From Caproicibacterium lactatifermentans (GTDB taxonomy: Bacteria; Bacillota; Clostridia; Oscillospirales; Acutalibacteraceae), in assembly GCF_013315815.1 (NCBI RefSeq), contig NZ_CP046051.1, positions 1,889,501 to 1,953,500 on the forward strand: a stretch of 64,000 nt of DNA, given 5' to 3'. Made by a program: the position numbers and the translations under genes. Below are positions 45,885 to 54,038 of this stretch, one piece after another (positions within the stretch are counted from its first letter, which is position 1; the number at the start of each line of letters is the position of its first letter). Under the pieces are notes generated by a model. The model was given only the letters and a program-made list of their open reading frames with translations. It ran no database searches and was not told the DNA's origin.

Positions 45885-46661
45885 TCATATTTCCCTCAAA
45901 ATGTCCTTCATGGATTTGACATACGCATAGATATGCCCGCCGGCATTGTCCCCATACCTCTCTGCCAACTTAACAATGGCACTGCCAACGATGACGCCGT
46001 CCGCAATGCTGCCAATTTTCTTTACCTGCTCCGGTGTATTGATGTCAAAACCGACCGCCGCCGGTGTCTGTGTGCTTTCCCGTGCCTCTTTCAGAATAGA
46101 GGCAAGGCCGGTGTTAATCTGGCTGCGCATACCGGTTACACCCATGGAGGAAACAATATACAAGAATCCCTCGGAATCCCCCGTAATGCGGCGAATACGC
46201 TCATGGGAAGTGGGTACAATCATGGAAATCACTTTCACATCATTTTTACGGGCGGTTTCCTGAATCTCTCCCTTTTCCTCATACGGCAGGTCCGGTACAA
46301 TGATACCATCTATGCCGACTTTGCGGCACCGGTCAAAGAAGCGCTCATTGCCGTAGCTGAAGACCGGATTGTAGTAGGTCATAAAGACCAGCGGCACATC
46401 AGTCTTTTGCCGCAGGTCCTCTACCATGTCAAAAACACCGTCCGTGGTCGTGTCGGCCTGCAGCGCGCGCAGGTCAGCTTCCTGAATGACAATTCCCTCG
46501 GCGATAGGGTCCGAAAATGGGATGCCGATTTCCACCAGGTCACAGCCGGCCCTAACCATTTGCAGGATATATTCCTCTGTTTTTTCAAGGGACGGGTCAC
46601 CTGCTGTAATAAACCCAATAAGTGCTTTTCCGTTTTCAAAAGCCTTGTGTATTCTGTTCAT
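45885..46661 (-). CDS. trpA: Tryptophan synthase alpha subunit
   Basis: 258 residues from ATG 46661, overlapping the trpB stop (ATGA). TIM-barrel enzyme cleaving indole-3-glycerol phosphate to indole for TrpB. Catalytic Glu in [11 protein letters not shown]; the second acid, Asp60 in the enteric enzyme, is Glu here (DPIAEG), a substitution seen in part of the Firmicutes. Phosphate-binding [13 protein letters not shown] and [14 protein letters not shown] present. Part of a trpBA pair under T-box control; other trp genes are not in this window. Confidence 0.94.
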   Translation of the reverse strand: MNRIHKAFENGKALIGFITAGDPSLEKTEEYILQMVRAGCDLVEIGIPFSDPIAEGIVIQEADLRALQADTTTDGVFDMVEDLRQKTDVPLVFMTYYNPVFSYGNERFFDRCRKVGIDGIIVPDLPYEEKGEIQETARKNDVKVISMIVPTSHERIRRITGDSEGFLYIVSSMGVTGMRSQINTGLASILKEARESTQTPAAVGFDINTPEQVKKIGSIADGVIVGSAIVKLAERYGDNAGGHIYAYVKSMKDILREI

Positions 46662-47842
46662 TCTGTCAAGTCCCTCCCTCGATAGCGGGCAATGGACACC
46701 ACGTCTTTATCTCCTCTGCCGGAAAGGCAGATAATCATGCTCTGGTCTTTGCGCATGGTGGGTGCCAGCTTCATGGCGTAGGCCACCGCGTGCGCACTTT
46801 CAATCGCGCAGATAATGCCCTCGATACGGGCAATGTACTCAAATGCGTTCACGGCCTCGTCGTCCGTAACCGGCACATACTGTGCCCGGCCGATGTCACG
46901 CAGATAGGCGTGCTCTGGACCAACGCCGGGGTAGTCCAGCCCAGCGGAAATGGAGTAGACCTGTGAAATCTGGCCGTACCGGTTCTGACAGAAATAGGAC
47001 TTCATGCCGTGAAAAACGCCGAGTTTTCCGGTTCCCATGGTGGCGGCAGTCTGTGCGGTGTCTACGCCGCGCCCCGCGGCCTCACAGCCGATGAGACGAA
47101 CCTCTTTGTCGGGAATGAAATGATAAAACATTCCCATAGCGTTGCTGCCACCGCCCACACAGGCCAGCACAGCATCCGGAAGTTTGCCCTGAATTTTTAA
47201 AATTTGCCGGTGTGCTTCCCTGCTGATAACGCTCTGGAAGTCACGCACCATGGTTGGGTACGGGTGTGGCCCCATGACAGAACCGATGATATAGGCAGTG
47301 TCGTCCACACGGCTGGCCCACTCCCGCATGGCCTCGTTAATGGCGTCTTTTAGGGTGCCGGTGCCGCTGGTCACCGGGTGAACCTTTGCACCCAGCAGTT
47401 CCATGCGATACACGTTCAGCGCCTGCCGCTCGGTATCCTTTTCCCCCATGAACACTTCACATTCCATGCCCAACAGGGCGGCACCGGTCGCGGCGGCGAC
47501 ACCGTGCTGTCCCGCGCCGGTCTCGGCGATAATGCGTGTCTTTCCCATGCGTTTTGCCAGCAGTACCTGCCCCAGCACATTGTTGATTTTATGGGAACCG
47601 GTATGGTTCAGGTCCTCACGCTTCAGGTAAATCTTTGCGCCGCCGAGGTCCTTGGTCATTTTCTCCGCATAGTAAAGCAGTGACGGCCGGTTTGCATAAC
47701 CGCACAGCAGAGTATGCAGTTCCTCCTGAAACGCCGGGTCCTCTTTGTAGTACAGATAGGCTTCTTCCAGCCTTTTCAGCTCACTCATCAGTGTTTCGGG
47801 CACATACTGCCCGCCGTGAATGCCAAATCTTCCTTTAGCCAT
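46658..47842 (-). CDS. trpB: Tryptophan synthase beta subunit
   Basis: 394 residues from ATG 47842 with GGAGG upstream. PLP enzyme joining indole and serine. N-terminal [17 protein letters not shown] lysine in [15 protein letters not shown]; catalytic Glu in [10 protein letters not shown]; phosphate loop [27 protein letters not shown] loop. First structural gene after the tryptophan T-box leader. Confidence 0.96.
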   Translation of the reverse strand: MAKGRFGIHGGQYVPETLMSELKRLEEAYLYYKEDPAFQEELHTLLCGYANRPSLLYYAEKMTKDLGGAKIYLKREDLNHTGSHKINNVLGQVLLAKRMGKTRIIAETGAGQHGVAAATGAALLGMECEVFMGEKDTERQALNVYRMELLGAKVHPVTSGTGTLKDAINEAMREWASRVDDTAYIIGSVMGPHPYPTMVRDFQSVISREAHRQILKIQGKLPDAVLACVGGGSNAMGMFYHFIPDKEVRLIGCEAAGRGVDTAQTAATMGTGKLGVFHGMKSYFCQNRYGQISQVYSISAGLDYPGVGPEHAYLRDIGRAQYVPVTDDEAVNAFEYIARIEGIICAIESAHAVAYAMKLAPTMRKDQSMIICLSGRGDKDVVSIARYRGRDLTE

Positions 47843-47975
47843 TGCGCAGCCTCCTAATCATACCATCTATTTTTTTGGGTCTTTGCGGCCGTTCAGCTGT
47901 ATATCGGCCCGTCTCCCACAAATATGGTTTCGGCATATTTGTCCCTCCCACAGTTTTTGTCCCCAGGAAAGAACG

Positions 47976-48290
47976 CAAAAAGGCCCGTCCCGGGCAGACA
48001 GAATATAATCTATCCGCCAAGGACGGGCCTTAAAAATTCTCGGCTCGCGGTGCCACCTTGTTTCGCGGCAAAGTGCCGCACACTTATTGGGAGTACCAGC
48101 ATACTCCCGTCCCGTTACGCTGGCCCTGCGTCGCGGAATACTTGGCAGCTTTCAGCTGCCTTTGACCGCGCCCTCAGTGGTCCATTTAACTGCCTGCTTT
48201 CGGTCCGGTTCTCAGCTTCCCGGGCTCTCTGTACGGGCAATGGACAGTTTTTATCTCCACTTCATCGGTTTAAAGTAATATTTGATTTGC
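47976..48290 (-). promoter_or_regulatory. T-box riboswitch (tRNA-Trp) of trpBA
   Basis: Minus-strand leader between the promoter and trpB. The universal T-box reads AGGTGGCACCGCG at 48058-48046 (antiterminator bulge pairing with the tRNA CCA end). Downstream, AGGCCCGTCC (47981-47990) and GGACGGGCCT (48021-48030) form the terminator, followed by a T-run at 47981-47977. Stem I features AGAGAG and GCTGAGAACCGG are present, and a specifier UGG followed by A (48184-48181, in TTAAATGGACCACTGAG) indicates tryptophan. Uncharged tRNA-Trp should switch on trpBA. Confidence 0.93.
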
Positions 48291-48294
48291 TACC

Positions 48295-48322
48295 ATTATA
48301 CGCAGCGAACAGAATTTGTCAA
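48295..48322 (-). promoter_or_regulatory. Promoter of trpBA
   Basis: TTGACA (48322-48317), 16-base spacer, TATAAT (48300-48295): both hexamers are consensus. Confidence 0.88.
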
Positions 48323-48444
48323 CTGCTTTTTGCACTTTTTTACCGGAACTGAAAAATTTCTCGGCAGGGTGATTTCCTGTGGCATGCCCTTTTTTGCCCT
48401 TTCAAGGGACCATGTGTTCCTGTTCTGCATAAATTTACCCGTAA

Positions 48445-48486
48445 AAAGGGGAGCTGAGGTCCAAAAATGGACCTCAGCTCCCCTTT
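48445..48486. repeat. Perfect 19-bp inverted repeat with AAAA loop
   Basis: Arms 48445-48463 and 48468-48486 pair without mismatch (core GGGGAGCTGAGGTCCA). On the minus strand it ends in CCCCTTTTT, like an intrinsic terminator, but no gene is seen upstream of it in either direction. It lies between the trp promoter and the promoter of the sigma-like pair and may insulate them. The rest of 48323-48511 shows no gene. Confidence 0.85.
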
Positions 48487-48511
48487 GTTCAAACATTTGT
48501 TCATAAAAGTA

Positions 48512-48540
48512 TTGCATATCACTCCAAAGTTTTGTAAGAT
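48512..48540 (+). promoter_or_regulatory. Promoter of the sigma-region-4 gene pair
   Basis: TTGCAT (48512-48517), 17-base spacer, TAAGAT (48535-48540), about 48 bases before the first start codon. Confidence 0.55.
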
Positions 48541-48588
48541 GGAATTTAGAGGGATTCCGCTGCACAGAGAAAGTGAGTGGTTAAGAAT

Positions 48589-48792
48589 ATGGATAACTGG
48601 AAATGGGGACAAGAGTATTTGCAAGAAGCGGAGGTACTGAAAAAGCACCTGTTGCCTGTTCGCAAAGCACTGAAAAGTCGCACCCTAGGTGTGGAAGAAA
48701 GTCAAAAGTTCGCCCAGCGGGAAAGTATGCTGTATCAGATGTACCTTGAGTGCCGTGCAACCGGGCGCCATCTGCAGGAGAGCCGGCCATGA
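48589..48792 (+). CDS. Small helical protein preceding a sigma-region-4 protein
   Basis: 67 residues from ATG 48589 (MDNWKWGQEYLQEAEVLKKH); a GTG four codons earlier is an alternative and neither has a strong ribosome site. Predicted largely helical, charged, no membrane segment or known motif. Its stop overlaps the start of the next gene (ATGA), so the two are co-translated and probably act together. Confidence 0.6.
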   Translation: MDNWKWGQEYLQEAEVLKKHLLPVRKALKSRTLGVEESQKFAQRESMLYQMYLECRATGRHLQESRP

Positions 48793-49088
48793 GGCACCGC
48801 ATTTTAAGCTATGACCTGCTGCCGCAGGAACTCGGCACACCACAAAACCGGGAAGAACCAGACACCAGACGCATCGCCATGCGTCGTGCGCTGCGTCTGG
48901 CCATCCGGCAGGAACTAACCCCCCGCCAGCGTGCCTGCACGGAGCGCCGTCTGGCGGGTCTGAAAATACAGGAAATTGCCGCTGATATGGGTCTTGCGCC
49001 CTCCACCGTATGCGGGCACTTAAAGCGTGCCTCCCGGCGGCTGCAGCGTTCCCTGCAGTACAGCTGTCAGTTCCTGCAAAAACCATAA
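48789..49088 (+). CDS. Sigma-70 region 4-like HTH protein
   Basis: 99 residues from ATG 48789 with CAGGAG upstream. The C-terminal half is a sigma-70 region 4/LuxR-like helix-turn-helix: LTPRQRACTERRLAGLKIQE then IAADMGLAPSTVCGHLKRAS. The N-terminal ~40 residues are unlike sigma region 2, so this is not a full ECF sigma factor; similar short proteins occur in phages and integrative elements as late-gene activators. No other mobile-element genes are near. Target genes unknown. Confidence 0.7.
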   Translation: MRHRILSYDLLPQELGTPQNREEPDTRRIAMRRALRLAIRQELTPRQRACTERRLAGLKIQEIAADMGLAPSTVCGHLKRASRRLQRSLQYSCQFLQKP

Positions 49089-49108
49089 ACTCCATTTGTT
49101 CGACAGCA

Positions 49109-49148
49109 AAAGGGCTTTCCGCTGTAAAAACAGCGGAAAACCCTTTTT
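49109..49148. terminator. Terminator after the sigma-like gene
   Basis: AAGGGCTTTCCGCTGT / ACAGCGGAAAACCCTT hairpin followed by TTTTT rightward. Confidence 0.85.
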
Positions 49149-49152
49149 GACA

Positions 49153-49184
49153 GCCTGCCCTGTTTGGGGCGGGCTTATTTTTTT
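49153..49184 (+). terminator. Second hairpin terminator in tandem
   Basis: GCCTGCCC / GGGCGGGC (one G-T pair) with TTATTTTTTT after it; directly follows the first terminator and abuts the stop of the convergent CpXC gene. Confidence 0.75.
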
Positions 49185-49185
49185 G

Positions 49186-49839
49186 TTATGTGCGCTGATA
49201 GGTTTCCAGTACGCGGGCAGCAGCCCCGCCGTCCACGCGGACAAAGTCATCCCCCTGCTCACCGCCGCAGTCATGGCTGATTTCCATTGCTTTTTCGTAA
49301 GTAGCAAAGCGGGTGGCTTTTTTGATTGGCTCTTCTTTTCCGTCAATGAAAAAGACAAAACCCATACGGTCCGCTTCCGTATTGGCAAAGCAAAAACAGC
49401 CTGCCTCCACGGATACGTGCTGGCGCTCTTCCACAATGCCCGCCAGACCGGACTTCACCAGTTCAACGCCCATGTCGTCCAAACCGGCCTCAAAAATCAG
49501 CACTTTTTCCTTTAACTCCATGGGGGAAGCGACTTCACGCTTCTTGACACCGGCAAGCTGCGGGAAGCGTTTGTCTACTTCCACTTTCCGCAGACTTTTT
49601 TCGTTTCCCTCCGGTACCAGGTAAATCATAAATTTGTGATTTTTATCGTGGTAAAGGCACGGATAGACCAGCTCTGCCTGATAGCCGCAGTGCGGGCACT
49701 GCCAATCAAACAGTGTTTCATCCCGTACTTTCTGCCGCAGAAGCGGCTCTGTGTCCGCGCTGATTCCAGTCCACATTTTGGTGCGCACCGGCTTGCCGCA
49801 CTGCGGACAACATACGTCCTTGTTTACCTGTGTAGACAT
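49186..49839 (-). CDS. CpXC domain-containing protein
   Basis: 217 residues from ATG 49839. N-terminal zinc-ribbon-like halves CCPQCGKPV (about residue 10) and WQCPHCGYQAEL (about 46) define the CpXC domain (PF14353), followed by VYPCLYHDKNHKFMIYLVP, a conserved part of that domain. The C-terminal half (VEAGLDDMG-like FEAGLDDMGVELVKSGLAG) is typical of clostridial members. Function unknown. Monocistronic. Confidence 0.85.
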   Translation of the reverse strand: MSTQVNKDVCCPQCGKPVRTKMWTGISADTEPLLRQKVRDETLFDWQCPHCGYQAELVYPCLYHDKNHKFMIYLVPEGNEKSLRKVEVDKRFPQLAGVKKREVASPMELKEKVLIFEAGLDDMGVELVKSGLAGIVEERQHVSVEAGCFCFANTEADRMGFVFFIDGKEEPIKKATRFATYEKAMEISHDCGGEQGDDFVRVDGGAAARVLETYQRT

Positions 49840-50100
49840 AAAAGAAAAACACCCCCGTGTTCATTCCCATTCTCCAAATGAATTCTGTTTATTATACCAC
49901 ATTTCGCGCCGAATGCCTACCAGAAACCCCCTTTTGACATAATTTTTATTCCTTCACTGAAAACACTGTATCCGCACATTTTTTTACTGTTCAAAAAAAT
50001 GAAGATGCGGTATAATAGATATGTAACTTTTCGTTTATGAGTACCGCAACGCTTATTTTCCGCACGGCATTTCCGCCTGTGCGGTATGGAGGGATGTATT

Positions 50101-50643
50101 ATGGGACTTTTTAACGACCTTGGAAAACAAATTTCCGACACATTCGGCGGCCTGCGGGACAAAAACCACCGCACCGCTGTTGTAAACCGCCTGCGCATTG
50201 TCATTCGGAATGACCGCGAGGAACGCGCCCGTGCCTACGTTGCACTGGGGAAATATTACTATGAGCATATGCGCGGTCAGGGTAACCCCGAAGCGGAAGC
50301 CCTGTGCGATTCCATCGATGAAAGTGACCGCCGTCTAAAGCACGCGTTCCAGCGTTTGGAAGAAATCCGCGAAGAAAATGACGCAGAAGCTGCGCAGAAA
50401 GACAGATGTACTGAGTGTGACAGTGACTGCGGTAACTGCCAGTACGGCATGGACTCGGATGTCGCTGAAGGCTGGGCTCCCACTGAGCCGGAAACACCGG
50501 CGGATAATTCACAGAACGCCGCACCGGCTGACGAACCAGTTCCATCCGAAAGCGACAGTGCTAACCATCCGCAGGAAAAACCCGCTGCTCCTGCTGTAAC
50601 GCCTGCCGATGAAGAGGCAGCTCCGGAGGAACCACAGGCGTGA
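50101..50643 (+). CDS. Conserved clostridial protein with acidic, alanine/proline-rich tail
   Basis: 180 residues from ATG 50101 (GGAGGGAT upstream), TATAAT near 50011. N-terminal 90 residues are helical (MGLFNDLGKQISDTFGGLRD, then RARAYVALGKYYYEHMRGQG), followed by a C-x2-C-x3-C-x2-C cluster (RCTECDSDCGNCQYG, about residues 101-115) that could bind metal, then a disordered Pro/Ala/Glu tail. No function known. Its stop overlaps the GTG start of mnmA (GTGA). Confidence 0.75.
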   Translation: MGLFNDLGKQISDTFGGLRDKNHRTAVVNRLRIVIRNDREERARAYVALGKYYYEHMRGQGNPEAEALCDSIDESDRRLKHAFQRLEEIREENDAEAAQKDRCTECDSDCGNCQYGMDSDVAEGWAPTEPETPADNSQNAAPADEPVPSESDSANHPQEKPAAPAVTPADEEAAPEEPQA

Positions 50644-51740
50644 AAGGAAAAGTATTAGTTGGTATGAGCGGCGGCGTCGACAGCAGCGTTGCTGCTCTTT
50701 TGCTGCAGCAGCAGGGCTGGCAGGTTACCGGCTGCACACTGCGCCTGCATCTGGACGACCCCGCCTTTCCCCCGCGGGACGGCGGCTGCTGCTCCTACAA
50801 AGATGTACAGGACGCGCGCCGTGTTTGCTATGCGCTCGGCATAGACCATTTTGTATTTAATTTTACAGACTTGTTTTCAGAAAAAGTCATTGACAATTTT
50901 GTCGCAGAGTATAATGCCGGCCACACGCCGAACCCCTGTATTCGCTGCAACCGCTGGCTGAAATTCGGCGCCATGCTGCAGCGTGCACAAACACTCGGCT
51001 GTGATGCGATTGCCACCGGACACTACGCCAGCATACAAAAGGGTGAAAATGGCCGCTGGCAGCTGCTGGCCTCCCCCACCAACAAAGACCAAAGCTATGT
51101 GCTGTACAGTTTGACACAGGATCAGCTTGCGCACACGCTGCTGCCGCTTGGCAGTCTCCCGAAGCCGGAGGTCCGCCGCCTAGCGGAGGAAGCCGGCCTG
51201 CCGGTGGCCCACAAGCCTGACAGCCAGGAAATCTGTTTTGTGCCGGACAACGACTATGCGGGCTTTCTCTGCCGCCACTGTGGGCATGACAGCGCCCCTG
51301 GCGACTTTGTCGACCAAAGCGGCCACATCCTCGGCCGACACCGCGGGCTGACGCATTACACGGTTGGACAGCGCAAAGGGTTGGGCATTGCCTTTGGACA
51401 GCCCATGTACGTCACCCATCTGGACGCCAAAAACAACCGCATTGTCCTCGGTCCGGAGGGCAGCCAGTATAGCCGTTCCCTGCTGGCAAAGGAAATCAAC
51501 TGGGTATCCATTCCCGCACCGGACAGGCCCCTGCGCGTACAGGTAAAAATACGCTACCTGGCAAAGCCGGCAGCAGCGCTGGCTTCCCCCCGGCCGGACG
51601 GCTCCCTGCTCCTAACTTTCGACACGTCGCAGCGTGCTGCCGCTCCCGGGCAGGCCGCTGTGCTGTATGATGGTCCGCTGCTGCTGGGCGGTGGTGTGAT
51701 TCAGCAGGGTTTTCCGGACCTGCCGCCCGCTGACATATAG
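50640..51740 (+). CDS. mnmA: tRNA 2-thiouridine(34) synthase MnmA
   Basis: 366 residues from GTG 50640, overlapping the previous stop; GGAGG ten bases upstream. PP-loop GMSGGVDSSVAALLL at residues 8-22; catalytic cysteines in TPNPCIRCNRWLKF (about 100) and DSQEICFVPDNDY (about 200); DKDQSYVLY-type segment NKDQSYVLYSL; C-terminal beta-barrel with TVGQRKGLGIAFGQPMYV. Thiolates U34 of Glu, Gln and Lys tRNAs. Confidence 0.95.
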   Translation: MKGKVLVGMSGGVDSSVAALLLQQQGWQVTGCTLRLHLDDPAFPPRDGGCCSYKDVQDARRVCYALGIDHFVFNFTDLFSEKVIDNFVAEYNAGHTPNPCIRCNRWLKFGAMLQRAQTLGCDAIATGHYASIQKGENGRWQLLASPTNKDQSYVLYSLTQDQLAHTLLPLGSLPKPEVRRLAEEAGLPVAHKPDSQEICFVPDNDYAGFLCRHCGHDSAPGDFVDQSGHILGRHRGLTHYTVGQRKGLGIAFGQPMYVTHLDAKNNRIVLGPEGSQYSRSLLAKEINWVSIPAPDRPLRVQVKIRYLAKPAAALASPRPDGSLLLTFDTSQRAAAPGQAAVLYDGPLLLGGGVIQQGFPDLPPADI

Positions 51741-51756
51741 CCTTGTAAAACTGAAA

Positions 51757-51818
51757 TAAAAGCACAGACATTCGGTAAAAAGCACCCCTCGCTTTTTGCC
51801 ATACGCCTGTGCTTTTTT
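51757..51818. terminator. Bidirectional terminator between mnmA and the ClC gene
   Basis: AAAAGCACAG / CTGTGCTTTT outer stem with an inner GGTAAAAAGC / GCTTTTTGCC stem; T-runs on both strands. Confidence 0.85.
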
Positions 51819-51844
51819 CATGTTCTGTTCGCAGAAGCGGCCGT

Positions 51845-53122
51845 TTATTCCGCTTTTTTATTGATAAATTTCGCATGAAATTTACTGTACAAAATAGTCT
51901 GTTCCGCATAAAGGCCTGTATATCCGGAAAGCGCATAGGAAATGGCGCAGGCTAGGAAAAAGTACGGTGCACCGCTGTAGCCAAACATCGAGCAGCCCAG
52001 CAGCAGGGCTGTAATGGGGCAGTTGACTACGCCGCAGAACAGGCTGATAAGCCCAATGGCGGCAGCTAACCCGGGATTTAGCCCCAGCAGGCCACCCATC
52101 CAGCAACCGAACGTTGCGCCGATAAAGAAGCTGGGCACAATTTCGCCGCCCTTAAAGCCAGCACCCAGTGTCAGCGCTGTCAGCAGTATTTTCATGAGAA
52201 ACGCTTCCGGCCGAGCTTGTCCGCAGATTGCCCGCGCAATGACATTGCCGCCGGCGCCCTCGTAGTCCGTTGTGCCCGCCAGCAGTGTAATACCGATAAT
52301 CAGCGCGCTGCCTACCAGCACCCGGATATACTGATTGGGAAGGAACCGTGTGTAAAGTTTTCCTGCCAGATGCAGCACGCGACAGAACAGAATCGCTACC
52401 AGCCCGCACAGCGCCGCCAGCAGTGCTGTCTGCATCGCCGTCTGCAAATGAATACCGCCAGGCATAGCGGCAATCACAAAGTGCGCCGGCTTGGCACCGA
52501 GTTTCTGCGCAATGCCGGAAGCCAGCACACTGGAAATGCACACCGGCACCAGCGCCGAATAGTACATTTCCCCTACACTGATAACCTCCAGCGCAAAAAC
52601 GCCCGCTACAACCGGCATGCCAAACAGTGCCGAAAAGACGGCGCCCATACCGCACATAGTCACTATATGCAGGGATTTTTCGTCCAGCTTAAAAAGGCGT
52701 CCCGTGCCGTAGGCAAGGCTGCCGCCAATCTGCAGGGCCGCACCCTCGCGTCCGGCGGAACCGCCGAACAAGTGTGTAATGCCGGTCGCCGCAAAAATCA
52801 ATGGTGCCATGCGCGCGGGCAGCGGCTGTGGCGAGCGGATAGCCAGCAGCACCAAATCTGTACCGCGGCTTTTTTTGACACCGCAGATATGGTACAGCCA
52901 CACGATAAACAAGCCGCCCAGCGGCAATAAATACAATAGCCAGCTATGCTGCATACGGATTTGCGTACACCACTGCAAAGTATAATAAAACAGTGTGCCT
53001 ACACCGCCACCAATGACAGCGCCAATTCCGACACTGAGCAGCACCCAGCAGAAGAAGGCCTTTAGCCGTTGACCGTTATGCTTGGCACGCTGCTTCAAAT
53101 TTTCTTTTTTCTCTTCGTCCAT
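51845..53122 (-). CDS. ClC family anion transporter (possibly fluoride/proton antiporter type)
   Basis: 425 residues from ATG 53122 (GGAAGGGGAAA upstream), about ten to twelve hydrophobic segments. The gating-glutamate motif is FGGSAGREGAALQIGG (about residues 118-133); GAVFSALFGMPVVAGVFALE and KGGEIVPSFFIGATFG are the other pore motifs. The first filter motif GSGIP of chloride transporters is replaced by SRGTDLV, and the GREG context with HLFGGSAG resembles CLC-F fluoride exporters, so fluoride is a plausible but untested substrate. Co-directional with the GNAT gene 41 bases upstream. Confidence 0.85.
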   Translation of the reverse strand: MDEEKKENLKQRAKHNGQRLKAFFCWVLLSVGIGAVIGGGVGTLFYYTLQWCTQIRMQHSWLLYLLPLGGLFIVWLYHICGVKKSRGTDLVLLAIRSPQPLPARMAPLIFAATGITHLFGGSAGREGAALQIGGSLAYGTGRLFKLDEKSLHIVTMCGMGAVFSALFGMPVVAGVFALEVISVGEMYYSALVPVCISSVLASGIAQKLGAKPAHFVIAAMPGGIHLQTAMQTALLAALCGLVAILFCRVLHLAGKLYTRFLPNQYIRVLVGSALIIGITLLAGTTDYEGAGGNVIARAICGQARPEAFLMKILLTALTLGAGFKGGEIVPSFFIGATFGCWMGGLLGLNPGLAAAIGLISLFCGVVNCPITALLLGCSMFGYSGAPYFFLACAISYALSGYTGLYAEQTILYSKFHAKFINKKAE

Positions 53123-53163
53123 TGTCGCCAGATTTCCCCTTCCTGTTCGGTCCCGGTCCGCTT

Positions 53164-53706
53164 TTACGGCCGCCAGTCCGTCAGGTCCGCCGGATGTTCC
53201 GGCAGCAGCTGCAACTGTTTTGTCAGGACGGCAAGGTCACACCATTTTCCAAGTTTGTACGCTACATGGGGATAAAGATAGATGTCCTCATACCCGCACG
53301 CATGGTGAAATCCCACGCTTTCCGGATTTGGCACGGCAATCTGCGCATACAGCTGAATGCAGCCCATTTTTTGCAGCCGGTTTTCCAGCTGCTCATACAG
53401 GGCACGGCCTATTCCTCGTCCGCGCTGCAGCCAGCTGATATAAATACTGACTTCCGCCGACCAGCGGAACGACGCACGGGACTGCAGCTGGTGCGCATAC
53501 GCATATCCCTGCACATGGCCGTCCTCTTCATACACCAGCCATGGATATTCCCGCTGTGTCTGCTGTACACGGCGCGCCATCTCCGCCGCGTTCGGCGCCT
53601 GTTCCTCAAAGGTAATGACGGTTTCCTCAGCATAAGGCGCATATATTTCCGCCAGCCGGGCCGCATCGTCCGCCGCTGCCGGACGGATATTTCCGCAGTG
53701 TTCCAT
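53164..53706 (-). CDS. GNAT family N-acetyltransferase (phosphinothricin acetyltransferase-like)
   Basis: 180 residues from ATG 53706 (GGGAAGGGA upstream). N-terminal IRPAAADDAARLAEIYAPYA and ITFEEQAPNAAEMARRVQ, then YAYAHQLQSRASFRWSAEVS and the acetyl-CoA loop QRGRGIGRALYEQLENRL, ending VGFHHACGYED. These are the marks of the PAT/MDD group, which acetylates small amines such as methionine derivatives. Shares a transcript with the ClC gene. Confidence 0.85.
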   Translation of the reverse strand: MEHCGNIRPAAADDAARLAEIYAPYAEETVITFEEQAPNAAEMARRVQQTQREYPWLVYEEDGHVQGYAYAHQLQSRASFRWSAEVSIYISWLQRGRGIGRALYEQLENRLQKMGCIQLYAQIAVPNPESVGFHHACGYEDIYLYPHVAYKLGKWCDLAVLTKQLQLLPEHPADLTDWRP

Positions 53707-53793
53707 TCCCTTCCCCGCTTTCTGTAAACAGGCCTTTTCGGCCGAATTTATTTTTATTATAAGGGAGCCCACTGAAAAAAACAAGCAGACAGC

Positions 53794-53819
53794 AAAAAGG
53801 GCAGCCATAAAGGCTGCCC
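53794..53819 (-). terminator. Intrinsic terminator of the candidate RNA
   Basis: GGGCAGCC (53799-53806) / GGCTGCCC (53812-53819) with ATAAA loop and five T on the minus strand (53798-53794). Confidence 0.85.
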
Positions 53820-53917
53820 TCATTATACAAGTTCCTGCCCGCAAAGCGGACTGCATCTTTTTGCACGGCGCTGATTCCAATATATCGCGCGGACCACGTT
53901 TGTCCGAACTTTGTACT
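53794..53917 (-). ncRNA. Candidate small RNA or regulatory leader, about 124 nt
   Basis: A good promoter (53924-53952) is followed, on the minus strand, by a compact structured sequence and a terminator. TACAAAGTTC (53915-53906) pairs with GAACTTGTA (53834-53826, one bulged A) to close a 70-base interior with hairpins GGAC/GTCC, GCGC/GCGC, TGCA/TGCA and GTCCGC-TTT-GCGGGC (53851-53837). The transcript ends at GGGCAGCC/GGCTGCCC plus TTTTT. No ORF of interest. It does not match 6S, SRP, tmRNA, RNase P or a riboswitch I recognise. It could also be an attenuating leader for the GNAT-ClC pair 88 bases downstream. Rest of 53707-54038 shows no gene. Confidence 0.5.
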
Positions 53918-53923
53918 GTTTAT

Positions 53924-53952
53924 AGTATACCGCATCTTTGTGGGTTCGTCAA
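53924..53952 (-). promoter_or_regulatory. Promoter of the candidate small RNA
   Basis: TTGACG (53952-53947), 17-base spacer, TATACT (53929-53924), minus sense. Confidence 0.8.
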
Positions 53953-54038
53953 GGAAAATCGTAATTTTTTTAGCATTTCTGCAAAAAAGTTTTCGACACA
54001 ATTCGTCAATTTGTTATGTTATGTAGAAATTCTGCTTC

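Noticed and set aside
48296..48565. 89-codon leftward ORF across the 19-bp hairpin
   Set aside because: It runs through the trp promoter and the perfect inverted repeat, has no ribosome site and no recognisable protein character.
53794..53917. 6S RNA, SRP RNA or fluoride riboswitch
   Set aside because: Length and structure do not fit 6S; the GGAAGGAAGCAG-type SRP loop and fluoride aptamer consensus are absent.
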